Assembly (NCBI GenBank): GCA_019239775.1
Contig: JAFAZN010000363.1
Location: forward strand, 1 to 64,000
Length of the DNA stretch: 64,000 bases
Direction of reading: 5' to 3'
Origin: Chloroflexota bacterium
Lineage (GTDB): Bacteria > Chloroflexota > UBA6077 > CF-72
Shown: positions 46,459 to 56,391 of the stretch, in pieces
Layout of the letters: every line of letters starts with the position of its first letter
Numbering within the stretch: the first letter of the stretch is position 1
The notes under the pieces: generated by a model
Database searches by the model: none
What the model was told of the DNA's origin: nothing
What the model saw: the letters and a program-made list of their open reading frames with translations, nothing else
Position numbers and translations under genes: made by a program

Positions 46459-47697
46459 TTACTCCCGAACCCCGATCCAATGCACATTGGTCTTCAACTC
46501 GCCTGCATCGGCTTTCTGCAATAGCGTAAACATTTCCTGGCCATCCGCGGCCGTGAACTCGCGGCCGCCGAGGCCGCCGATGATGTTGATCATGGCCGGG
46601 CGCCTGGGACTGTCGTAGAAAGCCGCCCGGAACTCTGTAAAAAGCACACCCCCGTGGTGCGGCGAACCGAAGCTGTAGTCACGATCGATGATGCCGACAG
46701 CCTTGAAGCCGCTCAGTCGCTCAATGACCTCCTCGGCTGGGAACGGCCGGAACCACTTCAGCCGAGCGAAGCCAACCTTGTGGCCTTGCTCGCGCAGGCG
46801 CCGCACGATAACGCGACCTGGCATGGCAATCGTGCCCTGGCCGACGAGCACATAATCGGCGTCGTCGGTCATGTACGTCTCCATGAACGGCTCTTTCTGG
46901 CGGCCAGTCAGCTCGTAGTACTCGCGGTAGGCGTCGCGGATCACTTCAGGTGCGCGGCGCATCGCGGCATCGTTCTGCTTGCGAATCTCGGTCAGCCAGT
47001 CCTGGTCGACCTGCGGCGCGATGGTGATCGGGTTGTCCGGGTGAAACAGACGGTCGCCGAGGTCGTACGCCGGCAGGAATTTGTCCACCATTTCGCGCGG
47101 CGGCACCTTGACCAGGTGCTGCGAGTGCGTCAGGAACGCACCATCGGTGCTCACCGCGCACGGCAACATCACGCGCGGATCTTCGGCCACCTTGTAAGCG
47201 ATCAGCGCCGCATCCAGGGCTTCCTGGCCGGTTTCGACCCAGGTCATGAGCCAACCGAGATCGCGGACGGCGAGGGCGTCGTTGTGCTCGACGCCGAATG
47301 CCCCTGGATCATCCAGCGCACGGTTGCCAACGTTAGCCACGACCGGAAGGCGCAGACCGGCCGTCACAGCGATGGCTTCAAAGGCGTAGAACCAACCCAC
47401 ACCCGAGCTGCCCACGAAGGCACGTGCGCCTACGGCACTGGCGTGCTTGACCAGCTCGAACTGAGAGTGCTCGCCCTCGGCGACGATGTACTCGCAGTCC
47501 ATCTCGCCGTTGGCGATCATCGTCGCGACGGCTTGCATGACCGCGTCGTAGGGCCGAATTGGATACGCGGCAACGATGTCGACGTCCGCGAGCCGTAGTG
47601 CGTGCGCGATGGCTTCCGAGCCTGTGACCAGGAGCTCTTGCTCGCCCTCCAACTTGGGCGCCGATGCCGCCGCTCCAGGTTGTGTCGCAATGGCCAT
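46459..47697 (-). CDS. 2-oxoacid:ferredoxin oxidoreductase alpha subunit
   Basis: LLVTGSEAIAHALRLADVDIVAAYPIRPYDAVMQAVATMIANGEMDCEYIVAEGEHSQFELVKHASAVGARAFVGSSGVGWFYAFEAI. Confidence 0.93.
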   Translation of the reverse strand: MAIATQPGAAASAPKLEGEQELLVTGSEAIAHALRLADVDIVAAYPIRPYDAVMQAVATMIANGEMDCEYIVAEGEHSQFELVKHASAVGARAFVGSSGVGWFYAFEAIAVTAGLRLPVVANVGNRALDDPGAFGVEHNDALAVRDLGWLMTWVETGQEALDAALIAYKVAEDPRVMLPCAVSTDGAFLTHSQHLVKVPPREMVDKFLPAYDLGDRLFHPDNPITIAPQVDQDWLTEIRKQNDAAMRRAPEVIRDAYREYYELTGRQKEPFMETYMTDDADYVLVGQGTIAMPGRVIVRRLREQGHKVGFARLKWFRPFPAEEVIERLSGFKAVGIIDRDYSFGSPHHGGVLFTEFRAAFYDSPRRPAMINIIGGLGGREFTAADGQEMFTLLQKADAGELKTNVHWIGVRE

Positions 47698-47700
47698 GGC

Positions 47701-48966
47701 TTACTCCTCACCTCCGGCCACCGTCACTGGCCACTTTCTCTCCTGGACATCGTGTACAGCGGCAGTTTTCTTGGCCTTTTCCACCAACTCCGGGTGGAGC
47801 GGAACACCATGTTTCTGGAGGAACGCGCGGTAGGCCTCAGGGTCCGCCTTGTAGACCGCGTACAGACTGTCGTTATCGTCGAACGCCAGCTCGTTGACCA
47901 TCACGATGCAGTCCGGTACCGGACAGACTTCTTCGCAGATCGAGCAGCCGATGCACGCCTCGTACACCACCTCGTAGGTACCTTCAGGCGTTACCTCGAA
48001 GCACTCGTCCGGGCATTGCAGCCAGCACTGCGTGCACTTGATGCAGGTGTCGAAATTGACGAGTGGGCGCCGCGTGCGGGTGCTCCACTTTTTGTAGAGC
48101 GGATTGCGCGTGCCAACCTGCTGTGCCTCGACGATGATGCCCTCGCGCATCTGGGTCCAGCCGGGCTTCTGGTACTCCTCGAACGAGGTGCTGCTGCCCT
48201 CGCCAGCATTCACGGGGCGTATCTTGAGCTGGTCGTAGTTGGCCTTGACGGCGTTGACTCGGGCCTCGTCCTTGGTGCGCTCTCGCACCAGAGTCAATAC
48301 CGTGTCCAGCGAGACGACCTGGGGTGCCACGCGTGCCACAGCGGCGAGGCAGTTCCAGTCCGTGTTGTCGTCGTTGTCGACCCACAGCCCGGCGAAGCTC
48401 GCCGAACCCTCCGGTGCGAACACGCCCGCGTGCACCGGGCTCGGCACCACGACCAGGGTGTAGTCGTAGGGTTTGGTCTTTATCGCCTTGAGCAGCTCCT
48501 CGGGTTCCTTGTCCGAGGTGACCAGGAGAAAACCACCTGGCACCACCAGCTTGTTGATGGGCTGCACGCCGTACCAGGCCCAGGACTCAACGCCCTTGCT
48601 CATGGTGTCGTCGACCACGATCGAAATTTCGACGCGCTCGGGTTCGTAGCGAGCCAGGGAAGACTCCAGCTCGACCTCATCGGTGGCTACTACGGCGAAG
48701 TTTTTGGATGGGATACCGTTGCGCTCGGGCGAATCGCCGTAACGCGCAAAGGCTGTGCCGACTTTGCCTTCACGACGCGCGCCCAGGACGACGCCGCGCG
48801 AAATACGATTGGCGAGCCGCTTCTGGAAAATGCCGCGGTACACGACCTCGACAGACCAGGAGGCTGGCGCGGACGCCGAGCCGTTTGGGTGCATAGCCTG
48901 CACCTCCCTCACTTTAAGTGGCTGGATGGTCTGACCAATTTTCGGCATCCGCTCAAGGGCTGTCAA
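47701..48966 (-). CDS. 2-oxoacid:ferredoxin oxidoreductase gamma-delta fusion with 2x[4Fe-4S] domain
   Basis: N-terminal gamma region VEVVYRGIFQKRLANRISRGVVLGARREGKVGTAFARYGDSPERNGIPSKNFAVVATDEVELES; C-terminal CIKCTQCWLQCPDECF and CIGCSICEEVCPVPDCI. Confidence 0.9.
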   Translation of the reverse strand: MTALERMPKIGQTIQPLKVREVQAMHPNGSASAPASWSVEVVYRGIFQKRLANRISRGVVLGARREGKVGTAFARYGDSPERNGIPSKNFAVVATDEVELESSLARYEPERVEISIVVDDTMSKGVESWAWYGVQPINKLVVPGGFLLVTSDKEPEELLKAIKTKPYDYTLVVVPSPVHAGVFAPEGSASFAGLWVDNDDNTDWNCLAAVARVAPQVVSLDTVLTLVRERTKDEARVNAVKANYDQLKIRPVNAGEGSSTSFEEYQKPGWTQMREGIIVEAQQVGTRNPLYKKWSTRTRRPLVNFDTCIKCTQCWLQCPDECFEVTPEGTYEVVYEACIGCSICEEVCPVPDCIVMVNELAFDDNDSLYAVYKADPEAYRAFLQKHGVPLHPELVEKAKKTAAVHDVQERKWPVTVAGGEE

Positions 48967-49000
48967 GCGACGTACCCTTGGAAGCTGGAGTCTGGTTTAG

Positions 49001-49777
49001 ATGGCCGAATACGAGTATGTGCTGTCGAGCATCGATGGTGCCGTCGGCATTGTGACGTTGAACCGACCAAAGCAGCTCAATGCGCTGGCGGGACCGATGA
49101 TGCGCGAGCTGGTGGATGCGCTCGAAGGACTCGATGCCAATCAGGATGTACGTGCGATCGTCATCACCGGCGGGCCAACCGTGTTTGCGGCGGGAGCGGA
49201 CATCAAGGACATGTCCGACGCCACTCCGGTCGACATGTTGCTGCGCAACAACATCGGCCTGTGGGACCGACTAAAGAAGGTGAGCAAGCCGTTGATCGCC
49301 GCCGTCGCGGGCTACGCATTGGGCGGTGGCTGCGAGCTGGCGATGCTTTGCGACATCATCGTCGCGGCCGAAAATGCGCGGTTTGGCCAACCCGAGATCA
49401 ACATCGGCTTGATGCCAGGCGCGGGCGGCACGCAGCGTTTGACGCGCTCGATCGGCAAGTTCCTGGCGGCGGACATGATCCTCACGGGGCGGATGCTGTC
49501 CGCTGAGGAGGCCCTTCAGCATGGACTCGCGGCGCGCGTGGTGCCGCACGAGCTGATCGTGGACGAGGCTGTGCGGCTGGGCAAACAGTTAGCGAAACAG
49601 CCACCGGTGGCGCTGCGGCTCGCCAAGGAAGCGATCACGCGTGCCTTCGAAGGTCGTGTCGACGACGGCATCGAGTTCGAACGCAAGACGTTCTATCTGC
49701 TGTTTGCAACCCAGGATGCGCACGAGGGCATGCAGGCGTTCATCGAGCGGCGCCAGCCGACCTACCAGGGTCGCTGA
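49001..49777 (+). CDS. Enoyl-CoA hydratase/isomerase
   Basis: GIVTLNRPKQLNALAGPMMRELVDALEGL..FAAGADIKDM..GYALGGGCELAMLCDIIVAAENARFGQPEINIGLMPGAGGTQRL. Confidence 0.96.
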   Translation: MAEYEYVLSSIDGAVGIVTLNRPKQLNALAGPMMRELVDALEGLDANQDVRAIVITGGPTVFAAGADIKDMSDATPVDMLLRNNIGLWDRLKKVSKPLIAAVAGYALGGGCELAMLCDIIVAAENARFGQPEINIGLMPGAGGTQRLTRSIGKFLAADMILTGRMLSAEEALQHGLAARVVPHELIVDEAVRLGKQLAKQPPVALRLAKEAITRAFEGRVDDGIEFERKTFYLLFATQDAHEGMQAFIERRQPTYQGR

Positions 49778-50547
49778 TGCCGATAGCGGTGCAGGGCCCT
49801 ATCGAGGGCGTGCAGACCATCACGCTGAATCAGCCAGACAAGCTCAATGCGCTCTCGGCCGAGATGCTGCGCGAGCTCAGCCAGGCCGTTCGCGCGGCTG
49901 AACGCGACGATGCAGTTCGCGCCGTGGTGCTGACTGGGGCTGGAAGCGGCTTCTGCTCGGGCGCGGACATCAGCGAGTTCAGCACGGAACTGGAAGCGGG
50001 TGAGCACCTGCGTTCGACGTTCAATCCGCTGATCACGCGCTTGCACACTCTCGAGAAGCCGGTCCTCGCCGCGATAAACGGCGTTGCGGCTGGTGCTGGA
50101 CTGAGCCTCGCGCTCGCGTGCGACCTGCGCTTTGCGGCTTCGTCGGCGCGTCTGGTCGTGGCGTTTATCCGTATCGGCCTGGTCCCTGACGCGGGTCTGA
50201 CTTACTTCCTTCCGCGTCTCATCGGACCGGCGAAAACCCTGGAGCTCGCCTGGACCGGCGATCCGATTGGCGCGACCGAAGCCTACGAGTTGGGCTTGCT
50301 GAACAAGGTCGTGCCTGACGACCAGGTGGTCTCGCACGCGCAAGAGCTCGCGAGCCGCTTGGCCACTGCACCGCGAAAAGCCGTCGCACTCGTCAAACGC
50401 GCGGTGAACCAGGCTCACGAGCTACCAATCGAGCGCGTGCTGGAGATGGAGGCCGCCTACCAGACCATTGCCTCGCGCGATGCCAACTTCGCCGAAGGCC
50501 TGGCCGCGTTTCGCGAAAAGCGCCCGCCGCGCTTCAACGATAAGTAA
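49777..50547 (+). CDS. Enoyl-CoA hydratase/isomerase (PaaG-like)
   Basis: LNQPDKLNALSAEMLRELSQAV..GFCSGADISEF..INGVAAGAGLSLALACDLRFAASSARLVVAFIRIGLVPDAGLTYFLPRLIG. Confidence 0.94.
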   Translation: MPIAVQGPIEGVQTITLNQPDKLNALSAEMLRELSQAVRAAERDDAVRAVVLTGAGSGFCSGADISEFSTELEAGEHLRSTFNPLITRLHTLEKPVLAAINGVAAGAGLSLALACDLRFAASSARLVVAFIRIGLVPDAGLTYFLPRLIGPAKTLELAWTGDPIGATEAYELGLLNKVVPDDQVVSHAQELASRLATAPRKAVALVKRAVNQAHELPIERVLEMEAAYQTIASRDANFAEGLAAFREKRPPRFNDK

Positions 50548-50586
50548 CTTCAGGGGTCCAGGATCCCTCCTGGTTCTCGTTTACTG

Positions 50587-51381
50587 CTACTTGGCGGCTT
50601 CGGTTTCGAGCGCGCGCAGGATGCCGTCCCGCACGAGTGTGATGTGCTCGAGCGAGGCGTCGTACGCCGCCTGCGGATCGTGCGCCTTGATCGCGCTGAG
50701 GATCGCCTCGTGTCCGCGCAGGCTGAGCTGCGGCCGATCGGGCACATGCAGATAGCTCTGGCGTGACTCGCGCAGCAGGTCCAGGATGAGGTTGTGCAGC
50801 CGTAGCAGGATGTGGTTATCGGCGGCTTGCGCCAGCGTGTAGTGGAACGCGGTGTCCTCGTCCACAAACGGGCGGCCTTCCAGAATGCAGTGGCGCTGGC
50901 GTTCCAACAACGATTCGAGCTGCGCAATGTGCTCCGCACTTGCGCGCTGAGCCGCACCGCGCGCGATCCCTGGCTCGATCAGCTCGCGCACCTCGAGCAC
51001 CTCTGCCAGCTCCTGCCGCCCGCGCAGAATCGCCGCCGCCAAGGGCGGTACCAGCGCCTCGGTATCAGCGGTGCGCACGAATGTGCCACCACCCTGACGG
51101 CTGTCGATGACGCCTTGCATCTCTAGCGCGCGCAGGGCTTCGCGAACCGACGTACGTGATACACGGAAGCGTTCGGCAAGCTCGCGTTCGGGTGGGATCT
51201 GGTCGCCTGGCGCCCAGCGACCTTCGCGAATCAGTGCGCGAATCTGCTCGACGATGCGCTCGTAGATCCGACTTCGCTTGACGGGTTCGATCAGCACGTC
51301 AGCCGAAGTATCTTGCGCTGTCAAAGCCTGGTGTTGCCTCGAGTGCCTGCCCGGAAATCGGCACAAGCATAACGCAGCCAC
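50587..51381 (-). CDS. FadR-type GntR family transcriptional regulator (start uncertain)
   Basis: IYERIVEQIRALIREGRWAPGDQIPPERELAERFRVSRTSVREALRALEMQGVIDSRQGGGTFV + FCD domain. Confidence 0.95.
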   Translation of the reverse strand: MAALCLCRFPGRHSRQHQALTAQDTSADVLIEPVKRSRIYERIVEQIRALIREGRWAPGDQIPPERELAERFRVSRTSVREALRALEMQGVIDSRQGGGTFVRTADTEALVPPLAAAILRGRQELAEVLEVRELIEPGIARGAAQRASAEHIAQLESLLERQRHCILEGRPFVDEDTAFHYTLAQAADNHILLRLHNLILDLLRESRQSYLHVPDRPQLSLRGHEAILSAIKAHDPQAAYDASLEHITLVRDGILRALETEAAK

Positions 51382-51406
51382 GGTAGACTGCCCGAGCTAG
51401 CCGACC

Positions 51407-52018
51407 ATGGGATTCAACTTCTTGCGGCGTCAGTTGAATGAGCGCGAACGCGCCGTCGCGGAGCGTCTTCCGCCAGGTCAGTACCTCACCGAGAAGTGGC
51501 CCGTATTGCACTACGGGAGTGTGCCGAAGGTGGATCTCGCGACCTGGACATTCACGCTGGACGGTCTCGTCGTCGAGCCGCGCACGCTGACCTACGACCA
51601 CGTGAAAGCGCTGCCCCGCAAAACGGTGGCATCGGACGTCCACTGCGTAACGCGGTGGTCCCTCTTAGACAGCACCTGGGAGGGCGTGCCTGTTTCAGAA
51701 GTGATGAAGCTGGTTGAGCTCAAGCCCGAGGCAACCCACGTGATGGTGCACGGTGAACATGGCTACACCACCAACCTGAGCCTCGACGACTTCTTGCGGG
51801 ACGAAAACATGCTCGTCGATACACGCAACGGTGAGCCGATTCCGGCCGAGCACGGTTGGCCGCTGCGGCTATTCGTGCCGCACCTGTACTTCTGGAAAAG
51901 CGCCAAGTGGGTTCGCGGCTTCGAGTTCATGGCGGGCGACCGCCCGGGCTTCTGGGAGCAGTACGGCTACCACATGCGCGGCGACCCCTGGGCCGAGGAG
52001 CGCTACGGCTGGCAATAG
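51407..52018 (+). CDS. Sulfite oxidase-like molybdopterin-dependent oxidoreductase
   Basis: [78 protein letters not shown]. Confidence 0.93.
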   Translation: MGFNFLRRQLNERERAVAERLPPGQYLTEKWPVLHYGSVPKVDLATWTFTLDGLVVEPRTLTYDHVKALPRKTVASDVHCVTRWSLLDSTWEGVPVSEVMKLVELKPEATHVMVHGEHGYTTNLSLDDFLRDENMLVDTRNGEPIPAEHGWPLRLFVPHLYFWKSAKWVRGFEFMAGDRPGFWEQYGYHMRGDPWAEERYGWQ

Positions 52019-52093
52019 GCCCAGGGGTATACTGCCCCATTCCTTTCTGCCCCCAGTTCGCGGGGCTACGAAGCCATAGGAAGGGACTTCCAA

Positions 52094-52429
52094 TTGCGCG
52101 ACTATGAGTTAATGGTCGTACTCGACCCGAATCTAGACGACACCGCTATCGAGGCGCTGAACACGCGTATCCAGAACATGGTCACCCAACGCGGGGGCAC
52201 CCTCGAAAAGGTGGACAACTGGGGACGCCGGCGCCTGGCCTACCCCATTGGCCGATTTCGCGATGGCGTGTACATTCTGAGCCGATTTCAACTACCGCCT
52301 AACGCGGCGGCCGAAATTGAGCGCGCTTTGAAATTGACCGAGAGCGTGATTCGACACCTACTCGTGCGCGCCGAAGGGTTGCCGACTGCCGCCACGGCGG
52401 TGGCCACCGCGACGGCCGCTCGCGAATAG
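52094..52429 (+). CDS. rpsF: Ribosomal protein bS6
   Basis: [65 protein letters not shown] start. Confidence 0.97.
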   Translation: MRDYELMVVLDPNLDDTAIEALNTRIQNMVTQRGGTLEKVDNWGRRRLAYPIGRFRDGVYILSRFQLPPNAAAEIERALKLTESVIRHLLVRAEGLPTAATAVATATAARE

Positions 52430-52465
52430 CGAATACAAAATCAGTCAGGGAGGCCCGGAAGCGTC

Positions 52466-52915
52466 ATGGCCGGTCTGTGCAAGGTGATCGTCATTGGCAA
52501 TCTGGGTCGCGATCCCGAGAAGCGGTACACGCAGGACGGTCGGCCGGTCACGCGCTTCAGTGTGGCGGCCACAACACGACGTCGCGAGCGCGATGGTGAA
52601 TGGGCGGATCACACCGAATGGTTCAGTGTGACGGTGTTTGGCCGTCAGGCTGAAACACTCGCCGAGCGCGTCACCAAAGGCACACGTATTTATGTTGAGG
52701 GTCGCCTCGAGTCGCGTCAGTACGAGACCCAGACCGGACAAAAGGGGTTTTCACTAGACGTCGTGGCAAACGAAGTGATCCCGCTCGACACACGCCAACG
52801 TGACGGTGACTTCTCCAGTGCGGGCGAGTTCGAAGCGGCTGCTCCAGCACCGACCTTCGCCTCACGTGGCGCGCCGAAGGAGGAAGCGGCCGACCTGGAG
52901 GACCTGCCGTTCTAG
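52466..52915 (+). CDS. ssb: Single-stranded DNA-binding protein
   Basis: CKVIVIGNLGRDPEKRYTQDGRPVTRFSVAATTRRRERDGEWADHTEWFSVTVFGRQAETLAERVTKGTRIYVEGRLESRQYE; C-terminal DLEDLPF. Confidence 0.97.
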   Translation: MAGLCKVIVIGNLGRDPEKRYTQDGRPVTRFSVAATTRRRERDGEWADHTEWFSVTVFGRQAETLAERVTKGTRIYVEGRLESRQYETQTGQKGFSLDVVANEVIPLDTRQRDGDFSSAGEFEAAAPAPTFASRGAPKEEAADLEDLPF

Positions 52916-52997
52916 TTCCAACGGTATACTCTGCCGACCTTTCTGCTCCTGTCTCTGACCTGGAGCTGCAACCCAGAGAAAGGACCTGCTCAACCTT

Positions 52998-53555
52998 ATG
53001 GTGATGACCACTCCAGCGGCGCCTGCGACAACTGGTGCGCCGAGCACATCCGGCCTTCGTTCGGGGTCTGGGCCAGCGCGCCGCCGCCCTGGCGAGTTCA
53101 GCGGCGGTGGCCGCAAGTTCACTCCGCGTCGCAAGGTCTGCCAGTTTTGCGTCGACAAGATCAAAGAGGTGGACTACAAGGACCTTGGCCGCCTGCGCCG
53201 ATTCTTGTCAGAACGCGGCAAGATCGAGCCGCGACGCAAGACAGGCACATGCGCTGCCCACCAACGCTCGCTGAACGTCGCGCTGAAGCGTGCGCGCCAA
53301 CTCGCTCTGCTGCCCTTCACAGCCGAACACATCCGTGTAACAGGCGTGGTGGTCCGCGAGCCTGGCACGCCGCCATTCCGCGGTGCCCGGCCACGGCCGC
53401 CTGAGATCGACGGCGCCGAGCCGACAACGGACGGCACAGCTGAAGCCAGCGACGCCACGGCGCCAGCTAGTGCTGCTATTCCTGCACCGGAGCCAGCGCC
53501 TGAGTCGCCTGAACCCGCCCCCGTCGCCGTAGCCGAGGAAACAGCCACTACCTAG
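52998..53555 (+). CDS. rpsR: Ribosomal protein bS18 with long C-terminal Ala/Pro/Glu extension
   Basis: [62 protein letters not shown] then about 75 aa low-complexity tail. Confidence 0.93.
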   Translation: MVMTTPAAPATTGAPSTSGLRSGSGPARRRPGEFSGGGRKFTPRRKVCQFCVDKIKEVDYKDLGRLRRFLSERGKIEPRRKTGTCAAHQRSLNVALKRARQLALLPFTAEHIRVTGVVVREPGTPPFRGARPRPPEIDGAEPTTDGTAEASDATAPASAAIPAPEPAPESPEPAPVAVAEETATT

Positions 53556-53557
53556 TC

Positions 53558-54832
53558 GTGTTTCCTGATCCACCGACGGTTCGCAACAGCCCGCCGTCGA
53601 GCACACGGCGGGTGCGCGGCGCCCGTGAGAGCAAGAGCGCCACGGTGCGCGCCGCGGCCGCTGCTCCGAGCCGGCGACAACAATCGCGATGGCGGCGCGA
53701 GCAGCACCAGCAGCGCCTGCTTTACATCGCCGTCGCGGCGCTGGTGGTGGTCGTGGCGCTGATCTTCGCCGGCGGTCTGCTCTACGACAACGTGTACCGC
53801 GCGAACCAGGTTGTGGCGCAGGTGGGGCCCGACTCGATTACTGCCACGCAGTTGCTCGATGAGATTCGGCCACAGTCGCAGGCGCTGGATGCCCAGGCGA
53901 AGCAATTTGGTGGAGCGTCCGATCAGCAGGTCTCCGACTATCTCACTCAGCAGAAGCGCAGCATGCCAGACCAGGTGCTCAACGACCTGATCGACGTGCA
54001 CCTCATTCAGCAGGAGGCCGCTCGCCGCGGAATCAGCGTGACGCCGGCCGAGGTAGACGACAAGGAACGTGAGACCGTCGCGCAGTTTCAGGCTTCCCAA
54101 AATCCCGCGCCCACCGAGGAGCCAACCGCGACGCCTGAGGCAAGCCCCACCAGCGAAGGCGGCGCTGCTTTGACGTCGTTGACCCCGGCCGTCCCCACCG
54201 CGGTGCCGACGGTCGCACCCGCGACGACACCGACGCCTGTGCCGACGCTCGAGGAATCAGCCTACGGTTCCGCGGTCCAGCAATTCCTCGACAAGAACAG
54301 CCTCAGCGAAGCCGATCTGCGCACGCAGCTCGAGCGCAGTTTATTGCAGGACAAGGTGCAGGCCGCGGTGGGTCAGGATCAGGTCCCCGATACGCAGCCG
54401 CAGGTGCACGCGCGGCAGATTGTCGTCGCCACCTCTGACCAGGCCAACGATCTGCTCGGACAGTTGCAGAATGGCGCCGACTTCGCGGCACTAGCTTCGG
54501 CGAACTCGACCGATACGGCCACCAAGGCCAATGGCGGCGACATGGGCTGGTTTGCAAAAGGCATGCAGTCGTCCAAACCGATCGAGGACGCCGCCTTCAG
54601 CTTGCAGCCAGGCCAGTTGAGCAGCGTGATCCAGGACTCGGCCGGCTACCACATTGTCCAGGTGATCGAGACGGACCCCGCCCGCGCGGTGCCAGCCGAC
54701 CAGCTCACGAGCCTGCGCCAGAAAGCATTCAGCGACTGGCTCACCGGCCAACGCAGTAGCCAGAACGTGAAGATCTCGTTGGATCAGTCAGAAAAGGACT
54801 GGATCCTGGGACGACTCGGCGTCCGCCCCTAG
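53558..54832 (+). CDS. SurA/PpiC-type peptidyl-prolyl cis-trans isomerase, membrane-anchored
   Basis: TM near N-terminus; VVAQVGPDSITATQLLDEIR..VHARQIVVATSDQANDLLGQLQNGADFAALASANSTDTATKANGGDMGWFAKGMQ..SSVIQDSAGYHIVQVIE. Confidence 0.92.
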   Translation: MFPDPPTVRNSPPSSTRRVRGARESKSATVRAAAAAPSRRQQSRWRREQHQQRLLYIAVAALVVVVALIFAGGLLYDNVYRANQVVAQVGPDSITATQLLDEIRPQSQALDAQAKQFGGASDQQVSDYLTQQKRSMPDQVLNDLIDVHLIQQEAARRGISVTPAEVDDKERETVAQFQASQNPAPTEEPTATPEASPTSEGGAALTSLTPAVPTAVPTVAPATTPTPVPTLEESAYGSAVQQFLDKNSLSEADLRTQLERSLLQDKVQAAVGQDQVPDTQPQVHARQIVVATSDQANDLLGQLQNGADFAALASANSTDTATKANGGDMGWFAKGMQSSKPIEDAAFSLQPGQLSSVIQDSAGYHIVQVIETDPARAVPADQLTSLRQKAFSDWLTGQRSSQNVKISLDQSEKDWILGRLGVRP

Positions 54833-54955
54833 AAGTTCGGCCGACAAGCCCCTTTGCTTCCCGAGCCGCAGTCGGCTGAACTTCTGTGACAGATTTGCGC
54901 GAGGAACGCGGCAAGCCACACCGGACCTTGTCAGCGGGCGGTCGGCCGCGTTCCT
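54831..54955. repeat. Two inverted repeats between convergent genes (terminator-like)
   Basis: agaagttcggccgac (54831-54845)/gtcggctgaacttct (54871-54885), 15 bp with one G-U; aggaacgcggc (54902-54912)/gccgcgttcct (54945-54955), 11 bp. Confidence 0.8.
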
Positions 54956-55322
54956 AGCGCCAGTGGATGAGCACCATCCCCAGCATCTGGCTGAGGAGGC
55001 ACAGCACGATCAGCACGGCGAGGACCGCGGCGAGTCGGCTCGGGCGCGTGGGAATGGGTTCGTGCGCCAGCGGCCGGCGCTGGCGTGCCACGCGCGGCGC
55101 ATCAACTCCGCCTTCAAGCAGGCGTAACTGCGGAAGCTCCTCGCGATCCAGCGTTCTGTCCCGCGGATCGCTGCAGGATCGCGATAGCACGTAGGGAAGC
55201 AGCTCGTCCCCATCGGCCAGCAGCGCGCTCAGCCGCGCCTGGCGAACCTTGACCGCCAACGGCTGGCGTTGGGCTGCCAGCAGCGTGGCACGAAGTGCTG
55301 CGAGCTCCTCGTTTTCCATCAC
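54954..55322 (-). CDS. Hypothetical protein with C-terminal TM
   Basis: 122 aa; LSALLADGDELLPYVLSRSCSDPRDRTLDREELPQLRLL, C-terminal LAAVLAVLIVLCLLSQMLGMVLIHW. Confidence 0.6.
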   Translation of the reverse strand: MMENEELAALRATLLAAQRQPLAVKVRQARLSALLADGDELLPYVLSRSCSDPRDRTLDREELPQLRLLEGGVDAPRVARQRRPLAHEPIPTRPSRLAAVLAVLIVLCLLSQMLGMVLIHWR

Positions 55323-55403
55323 ACAACCCGCCGCTCTTGAGTGTAGGCAATGACTCAGACTGCTTCAAAGAGGTCACAGGCATTCCGGCTACACTCAGCA
55401 GCC

Positions 55404-55889
55404 ATGACGGCCGAGGAACTCATCGCCCGGGTGGAGCGCACAGTCGAAAAGCTCCTGGACGAGGTGGAAACACTCCCGCGAGACGTGCTGTATCGCGAGC
55501 CGAGCCAGGGGGAATGGCCAGTGATGAGCACGCTCGCGCATCTCGCCGAGCTACTGCCGTTCTGGGCGCATGAGGCAGCCGACCTGGCGGCATCACCAGG
55601 CAAGCAAGTTGGTCGCACCCATGAAGACCCCGACCGCCTGGGTGCTATTGAGCAACACCGGAACGATTCGCTTGGTGCCACGGTGCCACGCATCCGCACC
55701 GCACTGAACCAGTGCGTTGCCACGTTGCGCGCCATTCCCGAGGAAGGATGGCGCGCAGCGGGCCCGCACGTACGTGGCGGCCAGGTCACAGCCGCTGAAC
55801 TGGTCGAGCGTTTCGTGGTGCGTCACGCCGAAGACCACGCGTCGCAGATCCATGCAACGCTCGAGGTGCTCAGGACGGCGAAGACCTAA
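55404..55889 (+). CDS. DinB superfamily protein
   Basis: LIARVERTVEKLLDEVETLPRDVLYREPSQGEWPVMSTLAHLAELLPFWAHEAADL..RHAEDHASQIHATLEVLR. Confidence 0.85.
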   Translation: MTAEELIARVERTVEKLLDEVETLPRDVLYREPSQGEWPVMSTLAHLAELLPFWAHEAADLAASPGKQVGRTHEDPDRLGAIEQHRNDSLGATVPRIRTALNQCVATLRAIPEEGWRAAGPHVRGGQVTAAELVERFVVRHAEDHASQIHATLEVLRTAKT

Positions 55890-56365
55890 TCGTGCCAGGT
55901 CCCGTAGGTACGCCTGAAGTACATCAGCGGGTGGGTTCCAGGGGCGGGTGGCGAACCGTCCGTGACCTCGGCGAGGAAGATCAGGTGATCGCCCGCGTCG
56001 AGCTCCTGTGAGATGTTGCACACGGCATGTGCGATGGTGTCGGTATGCAGCCAGGGCATACCGTTGCTGGCGGGGCGCCAGGATACATTCTGAAACTTGT
56101 CTGGCTCTTTCGACGCGAACATATTTGCGAGGTCGCCCCGACCCGCTGACAGATAGTTGACGACGAACTTCTTTGAGTGACGCAGCGCGGGCAGCGTGTT
56201 GCTGTTCTTGTCGACGCAGACCAGCATCAGCGGCGGTGTGGCCGAGACGCTGCAGAGCGCGTTGGACGTCAGCCCCCGCGGCTCGTTCTGCTCGTCCATG
56301 GCAGTGACAATGCCGACACCCGTCGGAAATGCGCCCATGATGGCAAAGAAGGTCGCACGATCCAT
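55886..56365 (-). CDS. Flavin reductase (FMN-binding) family protein
   Basis: FFAIMGAFPTGVGIVTAMDEQNEPRGLTSNALCSVSATPPLMLVCVDKNSNTLPALRHSKKFVVNYLSAGRGDLANMFASKEPDKF. Confidence 0.95.
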   Translation of the reverse strand: MDRATFFAIMGAFPTGVGIVTAMDEQNEPRGLTSNALCSVSATPPLMLVCVDKNSNTLPALRHSKKFVVNYLSAGRGDLANMFASKEPDKFQNVSWRPASNGMPWLHTDTIAHAVCNISQELDAGDHLIFLAEVTDGSPPAPGTHPLMYFRRTYGTWHD

Positions 56366-56391
56366 CCGGCTTGATCAGCCTCCTGTAGTAC

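Noticed and set aside
47602-49506. 634-aa plus-strand ORF
   Set aside because: Fully antisense to the well-supported oxidoreductase alpha and gamma-delta genes and then overlaps the hydratase out of frame; high-GC shadow ORF with no family pattern.
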